A DNA stretch of 5,228 bases. Source: Planctomycetales bacterium (lineage in GTDB: Bacteria > Planctomycetota > Planctomycetia > Planctomycetales > Planctomycetaceae). The stretch lies in NCBI GenBank assembly GCA_020050375.1, contig JAGVKR010000562.1, positions 1-5,228 of the forward strand, given 5' to 3'. The notes beneath the pieces are model-generated. The model worked only from the letters and a program-made list of their open reading frames with translations, was not told where the DNA came from and did not search any database. Numbering within the stretch: the first letter of the stretch is position 1; every line of letters starts with the position of its first letter. Positions 1 to 5,228 of the stretch are shown one piece after another. A program made the position numbers and the translations under genes.

Positions 1-1666
1 CAGCGCTCTCGTCGATCCACCGCACCTTGTGCCCGAGCGCTTCGAGCCGCTTCGCGACGTCCGGATCGAAACCGCGCTCCAGATCGATCCGATCGGGAAG
101 CCACTGATGGTGCAACCGCGGCGCCCCGACCGCCTGGACAGGCGTCATTTCGTACTGCGTCAGGTTGAGCAACACCTGCGTCGTGGCGGTGATGATCCGC
201 GGCCCCCCCGACGCCCCAAGGGCGAACGCGGCACGCCCGTCGCGCACGAGAATGGTGGGGGTCATGCTCGACAGGGGACGCTTGCCGGGCGCGATGGTGT
301 TCGCCTCGCTTTGCTTGAGGCCGAACGCATTCACCACGTCCGGATGAGCGGTGAAGTCGTCCATCTCGTTGTTGAGGACGATTCCGAATTGCGGCTCGAC
401 GACGAAGCTGCCGAAGGCGGTGTTGATCGTTTCGGTGCAGGCGACGGCGTTCCCCGCACTGTCGATCACAGAAAAATGCGACGTGCCGGCGTCGTCGGCC
501 AGCGTGAAGCGCCCGTACCTCTCCGAAGCCTGCGTCCTGGTCAAGTCGACTCGTCCGGCCAGTGTCGCAATGTGCTCGCCGCCGAGGAGTCGTTTCACAG
601 GCACGTCGGCAAAATCCGCATCTCCCAGAAACGTCGCTCGATCGGCGAAAGAATGCTTGAAGGTTTCCGTCAGGAGATGCAACCGCTCGGGATCTGCGAC
701 GAGAAGCTTCGACAAGCCGCGCTCCGGCCAGCGACGGTCACACGCGGCCAAAAGCTCCAGCGTTTCGAGCAGCGCCACTCCGCCGCTGGAAGGGAGGGGC
801 ATCGTGTGCAGTTCGAGATCGCCCACTCGTCCCGTGAGCGGCTGGCGGAGGGTGGGCTTCATCGCGGCCAGATCGCCGAGCGAGATCAGTCCCCCGCCGC
901 GCTGCACCTCCGCCACGATCGCTTCGGCCACCGGGCCGCGATAGAAGCCGTTCGCTCCGTGAGCGGCGATCCGTTCGAGCACCGGGCCCAGCGGCGAGTG
1001 AAATCTCTGATCGCCTCCCCACGCTTTGCCGCCGTTGAGATAGAGCTTGTAGAGTGTCGCGAAGCGTTTCTCGAGCTCCGGGTGCCTGCGAAAATCGTCG
1101 AGGACTTCGAGCTGGACCTCGGCGTCATGCGGGTCGACGACAAAACCTTCCCGGCAGAGCCGCAGCGCCGGTGCCAGCACCGTTTTGAGGTCGCGTGTGC
1201 CGTAGTTCTCAAGGGCGTGACACAAGCCGGCGACGTGCCCCGGCACCGCCACCGCCAGAGGCCCGAACCGGCTCAGGCTCTCGCGAGCCTTCTTCGGATC
1301 GTCGGGATCGAAAAACATCTCGCGCCTCGCCTTTGCGGGCGCTTTCTCGCGATAGTCGATCGCTGTCGCTTGCCTCTTCGCGGCATCCCAGATGACCATG
1401 AAGCCGCCCCCACCGATTCCGCAACTGGCCGGTCGCACGACCGACAAGGCGAACGCCGTGGCGACGGCGGCATCGACGACGTTCCCCCCCTGCTTCAGAG
1501 TCTCAACCCCCGCCTGGCTCGCCAGCGGATGATCGGCAGCCACGGCGGCATGGCGGTAAACCGGTTCTGCGTCCGGCTCGGCGCCGGGGAGGGTGCGCGA
1601 GCAAGGCAGTGTGAGCACCAGCAGGCACACGACCCAGAAGACGCTGTGCCGAGTTGATCCAGGCAT
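1..1666 (-). CDS. ggt: Gamma-glutamyltranspeptidase (glutathione hydrolase), exported, C-terminus cut by the window edge
   Basis: This N-terminal nucleophile hydrolase cleaves or transfers the gamma-glutamyl group of glutathione and related compounds, normally in the periplasm or outside the cell. The minus-strand frame is open to position 1 and shows 555 residues; the family is usually about 580, so only about 25 are missing. Residues 9-22 (VFWVVCLLVLTLPC) form a signal-peptide core, with likely cleavage after LPGA at 29; no proper lipobox is seen. Family hallmarks occur in order: GGN at 60-62, GIGGGGFM at 83-90, YREKAP at 105-110 with the substrate-binding Arg106, and DAGTSH with the predicted autoprocessing nucleophile Thr395 (codon 484-482). 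NNEMDDF follows at 432-438, PLSSMTPTI at 464-472 and GASGGPR at 484-490 (oxyanion glycines). The segment after NNEMDDF has the length of the E. coli lid loop, which Bacillus enzymes lack. Start: ATG 1666 has GGCGGA 9 nt upstream; in-frame ATG 1672 is only 3 nt from it. Identification is firm; the physiological substrate is inferred. Confidence 0.95.
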   Translation of the reverse strand, partial: MPGSTRHSVFWVVCLLVLTLPCSRTLPGAEPDAEPVYRHAAVAADHPLASQAGVETLKQGGNVVDAAVATAFALSVVRPASCGIGGGGFMVIWDAAKRQATAIDYREKAPAKARREMFFDPDDPKKARESLSRFGPLAVAVPGHVAGLCHALENYGTRDLKTVLAPALRLCREGFVVDPHDAEVQLEVLDDFRRHPELEKRFATLYKLYLNGGKAWGGDQRFHSPLGPVLERIAAHGANGFYRGPVAEAIVAEVQRGGGLISLGDLAAMKPTLRQPLTGRVGDLELHTMPLPSSGGVALLETLELLAACDRRWPERGLSKLLVADPERLHLLTETFKHSFADRATFLGDADFADVPVKRLLGGEHIATLAGRVDLTRTQASERYGRFTLADDAGTSHFSVIDSAGNAVACTETINTAFGSFVVEPQFGIVLNNEMDDFTAHPDVVNAFGLKQSEANTIAPGKRPLSSMTPTILVRDGRAAFALGASGGPRIITATTQVLLNLTQYEMTPVQAVGAPRLHHQWLPDRIDLERGFDPDVAKRLEALGHKVRWIDESA

Positions 1667-1675
1667 CGACATCGT

Positions 1676-1681
1676 TCCGCC
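1676..1681 (-). promoter_or_regulatory. Weak ribosome binding site of ggt, bearing on the choice of start
   Basis: On the minus strand GGCGGA lies 9 nt before the ATG at 1666 but only 3 nt before the in-frame ATG at 1672; a TGA at 1687-1685 closes the frame further upstream. The spacing favours 1666. The match to a Shine-Dalgarno core is short (GGA), so the 1672 start, which adds Met-Ser, remains possible. The exported mature protein would be the same. Confidence 0.4.
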
Positions 1682-1707
1682 GATTCAATGGGGATAGTTG
1701 ACGGCCC

Positions 1708-2199
1708 TCAGCACGGGGGACCATGACGCGACGGCTCACTGGCGCCAAACGCGCGGCGGATCGTTTCCATCCGTTTGCGGTTCGTTCCCAGGTCCGAGCG
1801 GCCGAGCCGCGAGGCCGAGCGGAAATGGATCACACGCCCCTCAGCATCGAGGCGAAACTCGACGTCGTCGATGAAGCCCATGAGCGGAGTCGTGAACTCG
1901 AAGTGCAGGTAATCGTCCTGCGTCGTGATCGACTTCGCGCCCGATTGCGCCGTCACCGTCGATTTCAGGCGGGCAAAAGCATAGGCGGGGTCGCCATCGA
2001 ACGTGAGCGGCGCGATGGCGTGCCGATCGTCGAGCGCCTCGGTCGAGACGCAGTTCGGCAGGGCTGAACAGGGGGCCAACCGGCCGTTCGTGACCCCGAG
2101 GTTGGCCGGCCGCGGCGAAATCGCGCGAATCAACAGTCGCAGCCCGAAGGGCGCAGCCAGCAGGCAGGCGGCCATGATCCACAGAACCTTGCGTTGCAT
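1708..2199 (-). CDS. DUF1499 family protein, membrane-anchored or exported, function unknown
   Basis: A complete protein of 163 residues. Residues about 5-25 are hydrophobic after a short basic start (MQRK) and read as a signal anchor or signal peptide, so the rest probably lies outside the cytoplasmic membrane. The remainder matches DUF1499: LGVTNGRLAPC at 34-44, a cysteine pair in PCSALPNCVST (Cys44 and Cys50), the central FTTPLMGFIDDVEFRLD at 102-118, and the C-terminal SASRLGRSDLGTNRKR at 128-143. No biochemical function is established for this family as far as I know, and no catalytic residue can be named. The ATG lies 8 nt after the sulfite reductase stop. No Shine-Dalgarno sequence is visible before it, which suggests translation coupled to the upstream gene. 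ggt follows 41 bp downstream. Co-transcription with both neighbours is inferred from spacing. Confidence 0.88.
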   Translation of the reverse strand: MQRKVLWIMAACLLAAPFGLRLLIRAISPRPANLGVTNGRLAPCSALPNCVSTEALDDRHAIAPLTFDGDPAYAFARLKSTVTAQSGAKSITTQDDYLHFEFTTPLMGFIDDVEFRLDAEGRVIHFRSASRLGRSDLGTNRKRMETIRRAFGASEPSRHGPPC

Positions 2200-2207
2200 C
2201 GTGGGGA

Positions 2208-3929
2208 CTACGAGCTGGCCGTCGCGCTGGCGAGCGCTTCCAAAGATTCTTTTCCCGTCCGGTGGCAGAAATCACCGAACGATTCGCCGGGCTGGCGGTC
2301 GGCTTTGTACCGGGCGAACACGGGGACGAGCACGGGGACGATTTCGTCCTTCTGGACCATGTCTTTGTAGATGTAGGCAAGGCGCGTCCCTTCGGCGTTG
2401 CCGCCGAGATAGAGCGTGTATTTCTCGCCGGCCGCCTTGCCGACCAGGCCGATATCCGGCGTGTATGGCCGCGCGCAGCCGTTGGGACAGCCGGTCATGT
2501 GGACCGAAATCCGCTCACCGATCAGCCCGAGCCTCTCCAGCTCGGCTTCCATGCTGTCGAGAATGCCGGGAAGGGCTCGTTCCGCTTCGGTGATGGACAA
2601 GCCGCAGGTGGGCCAGGCCGGGCACGCGATCGAGTAACGGCGGACCAGCGTGAGATCTTCGGCGCCCGCCATCCCGTGCTGCTTCATCAGGCTGTCGATG
2701 TCGGCCCGGTGCTTGGGATCGACGTCGCAGAGGATCACCCCCTGCAGCGCGGTGAGCCGGGTGTTCATGCGGTGCTTCGTCAGGATGGCCCGCAGCCCGG
2801 TCTTGATGCGGAGCGAACCTTCGTCCTTGATCCGGCCGTTCTCGACGTTGATCCCGAGGAACAGCTTGCCGTCCCCCTGCTCGTGCCAGCCGATGTGATC
2901 GTCGACGTCGGTGACTTCGATCGCCTTCGGATCCGGGAGCGCCTGGCCGTAATACTTTTCGACTTCCGCTTTGAACCTGGGGATCCCCCATTCGGCAATC
3001 ACGTATTTGAGCCGCGCGACCTTGCGATCGACCCGGTTGCCGTTGTCGCGCTGCACCTTGACGATCGCCTCGGCGACGCCGAGCACCTGGTGGGGGGTGA
3101 CGTAGGCCATCGGTTTGGCGAGGGCGGGGAACGTCTTTTTGGCGCTGGGGGTCATCCCCATTCCGCCCCCGACCAGCACGTTGTAGCCGACGATTTTCCC
3201 GTTCTCGACGTGGGCGAGGAAGCCAAGGTCGTTGGTGTAGATGTCGATGCAGTTGTCTTCGGGAAGGGCGATGGCCGTTTTGAATTTGCGCGGCAGATAT
3301 GTCGCGCCGTAGATCGGCTCTTCGACCGCCTGGTATTCGGAGACCTTCGTGTCTTCGCCGTTCTCGTCCTTGAGCCAGATTTCCCAATAGGCGGTCGTGC
3401 GCGGGCGGAGATGCTCGGCGAGCGCGTCGGCCATCTGCTGCATCTCGGCGTGCACGGCGTTGGTCTTCAGCGGAGCCGGGCAGCACATCACGTTGCGTTC
3501 GACGTCGCCGCAGGCGGCGAGCGTCGTCAGCTTGATGTCGTTGATCGCCTTGATCGTGGCTCTCAGGTTGGTTCGCAGCACGCCGTGCAACTGGAAGCCC
3601 TGCCGGGTCGTGATCCGCAGCGTGCCGTTGCCGAATTTGTCGCACAGATCGAGCTCGGCCAGGAATTGCTCAACGGTCACTTTGCCGCCGGGGACTCGGC
3701 TGCGGACCATGAACATGTATTCCTTCCCCTTTGGCGTTCCGTCGGGGTTTTTGTCGTGCCGGAGGTCGCGGTTGTCCTGCTGATATGTGCCGTGGAACTT
3801 GAGCAATTGCTCGCTGTCGCCTTCGAAGCGATCGAGGTTGTTGAGCAACTCGTCGGCGATGGTGCCGCGCAACTGGCGGCTTCCCTCTTTCATCGCCTCG
3901 TTCTTGTGCAGCTTGACCTCTTCCGACAT
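2208..3929 (-). CDS. sir: Assimilatory sulfite reductase, siroheme/4Fe-4S hemoprotein
   Basis: This cytoplasmic enzyme reduces sulfite to sulfide with six electrons for cysteine synthesis. It has 573 residues (E. coli CysI has 570). KFHGTYQQDNRDLR at 44-57 is the N-terminal parachain signature of plant-type enzymes, and TLRITTRQGFQLHG follows at 103-116. The basic residues predicted to hold sulfite are Arg76, Arg145 (VERNV), Lys215 and Lys217 (YLPRKFKT), matching E. coli Arg83, Arg153, Lys215 and Lys217. The cluster and siroheme ligands are Cys436 and Cys442 (CPAWPTC) plus Cys481 and Cys485 (TGCPNGCARPY). TGCPNGC fits sulfite reductase better than nitrite reductase. The start is ATG 3929, with GGAG 9 nt upstream and the family N-terminus directly after; the frame stays open to 4220, but that stretch has no family similarity and overlaps a divergent gene. 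No flavoprotein partner is visible, so the electron donor (ferredoxin, or NADPH through CysJ) is undecided; cysI is an alternative symbol. It is the first gene of a likely three-gene operon. Confidence 0.95.
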   Translation of the reverse strand: MSEEVKLHKNEAMKEGSRQLRGTIADELLNNLDRFEGDSEQLLKFHGTYQQDNRDLRHDKNPDGTPKGKEYMFMVRSRVPGGKVTVEQFLAELDLCDKFGNGTLRITTRQGFQLHGVLRTNLRATIKAINDIKLTTLAACGDVERNVMCCPAPLKTNAVHAEMQQMADALAEHLRPRTTAYWEIWLKDENGEDTKVSEYQAVEEPIYGATYLPRKFKTAIALPEDNCIDIYTNDLGFLAHVENGKIVGYNVLVGGGMGMTPSAKKTFPALAKPMAYVTPHQVLGVAEAIVKVQRDNGNRVDRKVARLKYVIAEWGIPRFKAEVEKYYGQALPDPKAIEVTDVDDHIGWHEQGDGKLFLGINVENGRIKDEGSLRIKTGLRAILTKHRMNTRLTALQGVILCDVDPKHRADIDSLMKQHGMAGAEDLTLVRRYSIACPAWPTCGLSITEAERALPGILDSMEAELERLGLIGERISVHMTGCPNGCARPYTPDIGLVGKAAGEKYTLYLGGNAEGTRLAYIYKDMVQKDEIVPVLVPVFARYKADRQPGESFGDFCHRTGKESLEALASATASS

Positions 3930-3938
3930 CCGAGCGTT

Positions 3939-3942
3939 CTCC
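3939..3942 (-). promoter_or_regulatory. Ribosome binding site of the sulfite reductase gene
   Basis: On the minus strand GGAG (within CGGAGAA) sits 9 nt before the ATG at 3929. It decides the start in favour of the 573-residue protein over longer in-frame alternatives reaching back to 4220. Confidence 0.7.
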
Positions 3943-3985
3943 GAAAGAAGATGAGCGGCTCCCGTGACGGGGAGGCCGGTCGGTC

Positions 3986-4005
3986 GCGAATCGCGTTCGA
4001 TTTGC
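3986..4005. promoter_or_regulatory. Imperfect 20-bp palindrome in the sulfite reductase leader, possible operator
   Basis: GCGAATCG (3986-3993) and CGATTTGC (3998-4005) are inverted copies, 7 of 8 positions paired, separated by CGTT. The palindrome lies between the -10-like element at 4026-4033 and the sulfite reductase ATG at 3929, where a dimeric repressor could block transcription. It could also fold as a small hairpin in the leader RNA, or be chance in CG-rich sequence. No known operator consensus is recognised. Confidence 0.3.
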
Positions 4006-4025
4006 GTATTTTTCGTCCTAACCCG

Positions 4026-4033
4026 AGTATAGT
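4026..4033. promoter_or_regulatory. Candidate bidirectional -10 region between divergent genes
   Basis: AGTATAGT gives TATAGT on the plus strand (4028-4033) and TATACT on the minus strand (4031-4026), each five of six against TATAAT. It lies in the 211-bp gap between the divergent sulfite reductase and the membrane protein gene and would give leaders of roughly 90-100 nt in each direction. No good -35 box is seen at 15-19 bp on either strand; the best on the minus strand is TGTTCA (4054-4049), three of six. Both promoters are therefore tentative. Confidence 0.35.
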
Positions 4034-4128
4034 GGGGGGCCGAAATGTTGAACAGCCGACCACCGGGCGAATGGCGCGATCCCCCCTGCCGCTCGCTGGA
4101 ATGAGGGCTTTTTCGGGGCGAATGCCTT

Positions 4129-4133
4129 AAGGA
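4129..4133 (+). promoter_or_regulatory. Ribosome binding site of the small membrane protein gene
   Basis: AAGGA lies 7 nt before the GTG at 4141. This good Shine-Dalgarno match at ideal distance is the main reason to accept the GTG start, since no suitable ATG lies near the start of the hydrophobic protein. Confidence 0.7.
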
Positions 4134-4140
4134 CCACGTT

Positions 4141-4554
4141 GTGACCGAGCCCCGCCGCCTGATCGCCATCGCTCTGCGTTGCCTGGGCTGGCTCGACTTC
4201 TGTGCGATCGTGGTGATCATCGCGCCGGCGAGCTGGCTGGAAGCGGCTCATCGCGGCGCGGGGCTGGGAGCGTTTCCTCAAGAGCCGATCGCGACCTACC
4301 TCGTCCGCGCGACATCGGCTCTCTATGCCCTGCACGGAGCCTTGATCGTTTATCTTTCGTACGACGTCGACCGCTACTGCAAGCTGATCCGTTTTTTGGC
4401 GCTGGCGTCGATCGTGCACGGCGCGGCGCTGTTCGCCATCAACCTGTCGCTCGCTCTTCCGCTCTGGTGGCGGCTGGCCGAAGGACCCGGATTTGCGGCG
4501 ATGGGAGCGGCTGTGCTGTGGCTTCAGCAGCGCGCGGAGCGCAGACAGGGATGA
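4141..4554 (+). CDS. Small four-helix integral membrane protein, unrecognised
   Basis: A 137-residue protein starting at GTG with a clear AAGGA site. I do not recognise a family. The hydrophobicity pattern suggests four membrane helices: about residues 12-29 (LRCLGWLDFCAIVVIIAP), 53-73, 84-106 and 116-130. The short charged loop between helices 2 and 3 (YDVDRYCKLIR, 74-84) and the basic tail RAERRQG fit a cytoplasmic location for both, with N- and C-termini inside. No catalytic motif, metal ligand set or signal peptide is visible; single Trp, His and Cys residues in the helices suggest nothing specific. It is transcribed away from the sulfite reductase gene and converges on frr, so it appears to be a single-gene unit. 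A role connected to sulfite reductase is possible only through the shared control region and is not supported by the protein itself. It is a real gene by start signal, length and coherent hydrophobic segments. Confidence 0.8.
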   Translation: MTEPRRLIAIALRCLGWLDFCAIVVIIAPASWLEAAHRGAGLGAFPQEPIATYLVRATSALYALHGALIVYLSYDVDRYCKLIRFLALASIVHGAALFAINLSLALPLWWRLAEGPGFAAMGAAVLWLQQRAERRQG

Positions 4555-4555
4555 C

Positions 4556-4667
4556 GAAGCCCGAAAATCAAATGTCTAAGGAAATACAAAAAACGAAAAC
4601 CAAAAAGGGGTTTCGTTTTGAGTTTTTGTCTTTTGGGCTTTCTTTAGACATTTGTCTTTCGTGCTTC
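4556..4667. terminator. Large imperfect inverted repeat in a convergent spacer, probable bidirectional terminator
   Basis: The outer arms 4556-4579 and 4644-4667 pair at 21 of 24 positions without gaps, including a perfect 11-bp core, CAAATGTCTAA (4569-4579) with TTAGACATTTG (4644-4654). Pairing continues patchily inward. A second, inner stem pairs 4590-4601 with 4608-4619 at 11 of 12 positions around the loop AAAAAG. The element fills nearly all of the gap between the membrane protein stop (4554) and the frr stop (4680), and is rich in A runs on the left and T runs on the right. It would fold in RNA from either strand, so ending both convergent transcripts is the simplest role. The length is more than an intrinsic terminator needs, so a small palindromic repeat element is an alternative. 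Confidence 0.65.
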
Positions 4668-4679
4668 ACTTTTTGCCCA

Positions 4680-5228
4680 TCAGTCCTCCATGATCTCTTT
4701 CTCTTTCGCCTCGGCGACCGAGTTGACCTTGCTTTCGTAGGTCTTGGTCAGCTCCTGGACCTGTTCCTTGAGCGAATCGCGCTCGTCTTCGGTGCAGCCT
4801 TTGTCTTTCTGCAACTGGTCGGCGTGCTTGTTTCCGTCGCGACGCACGTTGCGGATCGCCACCCGCGCTTCCTCCGCCATTTCTTTGACGCGGGACGCGA
4901 GTTGCCGGCGGCGCTCGGTCGAAAGGGGCGGAACGTTGACGCGGATCAGCCGGCCGTCGGAGTTGGGGGTCAGCCCGACTTCGCTCGTCTGAATCGCCTT
5001 GACGATATTACTGATCGCCGTGGCGTCGAAGGGGCGAATGACGATCTGCTTCCCTTCCTGAACGGTGATGCTGGCCATCTGCTTGATCGGCGTCTGCGAG
5101 CCGTAGTAGTCGACGCGAATCGAATCCACCAGCCCCGGCGTGGCCCGTCCCGTGCGGATCCCCTGCAACTGGGTGTGGAAGACATCGGCCGCTTTTTCCA
5201 TGCGCTCTTCGGTGTCGAGCAGAATTTC
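4680..5228 (-). CDS. frr: Ribosome recycling factor, N-terminus cut by the window edge
   Basis: RRF acts with EF-G after termination to split the post-termination ribosome so its subunits can be reused; it is cytoplasmic and normally essential. The frame is open to 5228 and shows 182 residues beginning EILLDTEERMEKAADVF; alignment to the 185-residue E. coli protein suggests only about three or four residues are missing. The Met at 5201 is internal and is not the start. Numbered from the first visible codon, the conserved IRTGRATPGL is at 24-33, leading into the beta domain (VDYYGSQTPIKQMASI, about 39-54). PPLSTERRRQL at 100-110 and VAIRNVRRD at 123-131 mark the return into the long helices of the three-helix bundle. 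The lysine- and glutamate-rich tail ends in IMED. In many bacteria frr follows pyrH; that neighbour would lie outside the window to the right. Nothing unusual is seen. Confidence 0.97.
   Translation of the reverse strand, partial: EILLDTEERMEKAADVFHTQLQGIRTGRATPGLVDSIRVDYYGSQTPIKQMASITVQEGKQIVIRPFDATAISNIVKAIQTSEVGLTPNSDGRLIRVNVPPLSTERRRQLASRVKEMAEEARVAIRNVRRDGNKHADQLQKDKGCTEDERDSLKEQVQELTKTYESKVNSVAEAKEKEIMED

Noticed and set aside
1484..1490. Seven-base C run (G on the coding strand) in ggt, with another at 203-209, as phase-variation sites
   Set aside because: Each encodes a conserved Gly-Gly of the family through GGG codons in a GC-rich gene, the frame is intact, and seven bases is short for slippage-driven switching.
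29..1657. 542-codon open frame on the plus strand
   Set aside because: It is antisense to ggt, which has a continuous set of family motifs and a signal peptide. The plus-strand product is rich in Arg, Gly and Glu with no domain or membrane pattern, as expected from GC-biased codons read backwards.
1659..1666. Lipoprotein signal in the GGT leader at LTLPC
   Set aside because: The residues before the cysteine (Thr-Leu-Pro) do not fit a lipobox, which needs a small residue directly before Cys; an ordinary signal peptide fits better.
2262..4130. 622-codon open frame on the plus strand
   Set aside because: It is antisense to sulfite reductase, whose cysteine and active-site motifs are all intact. 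The repetitive Val/Asp/Leu/Gly composition is that of a mirror frame.
3930..4220. N-terminal extension of the sulfite reductase frame back to an ATG at 4220
   Set aside because: The extra 97 residues show no family similarity, no targeting signal and low-complexity composition. They would overlap the divergent membrane protein gene, and a good ribosome site marks the ATG at 3929.
4018..4419. 133-codon minus-strand open frame overlapping the small membrane protein gene
   Set aside because: It has no recognisable domain or start signal, and the plus-strand gene has a strong ribosome site and clear membrane helices.
5199..5201. ATG at 5201 as the frr start
   Set aside because: The frame continues upstream with EILLDTEER, which matches the N-terminal helix of ribosome recycling factors. 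The true start lies beyond the window.

Overview
The window looks like bacterial chromosome, GC-rich throughout except for one short A/T-rich intergenic island. It holds five protein genes. The most likely source is a planctomycete (Planctomycetota). That rests on my recognition of the overall style of the ribosome recycling factor and the plant-like sulfite reductase, and on the A/T-rich palindromic spacer. It is an inference and no marker proves it. I saw no rRNA, tRNA, CRISPR array, insertion sequence or phage gene.

Layout from left to right: (1) positions 1-1666, minus strand, a gamma-glutamyltranspeptidase (ggt) with a signal peptide, whose last residues are cut off by the window edge; (2) 1708-2199, minus strand, a membrane-anchored DUF1499 protein; (3) 2208-3929, minus strand, an assimilatory sulfite reductase hemoprotein with all siroheme/4Fe-4S cysteines; (4) 3930-4140, a divergent intergenic region with a nearly symmetric -10-like element and a 20-bp imperfect palindrome; (5) 4141-4554, plus strand, a small unrecognised four-helix membrane protein starting at GTG; (6) 4555-4679, a convergent intergenic region almost filled by a large imperfect inverted repeat, probably a two-way terminator; (7) 4680 to the right edge, minus strand, ribosome recycling factor (frr), missing only its first few residues.

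The three leftmost genes are transcribed in the order sulfite reductase, DUF1499, ggt. The gaps are 8 and 41 bp, so they probably form one operon. Sulfite reductase makes sulfide for cysteine synthesis. GGT is predicted to be exported and to cleave gamma-glutamyl bonds, as in glutathione. A sulfur or thiol theme is therefore plausible for this operon, with the DUF1499 protein as an unknown third member. frr and the small membrane protein are separate transcription units.

Two long open frames on the plus strand (29-1657 and 2262-4130) lie antisense to ggt and to the sulfite reductase and are compositional shadows. Nothing here is clearly a new biological system. The items most worth a second look are the palindromic spacer, the sulfite reductase-DUF1499-ggt linkage and the divergent control region.
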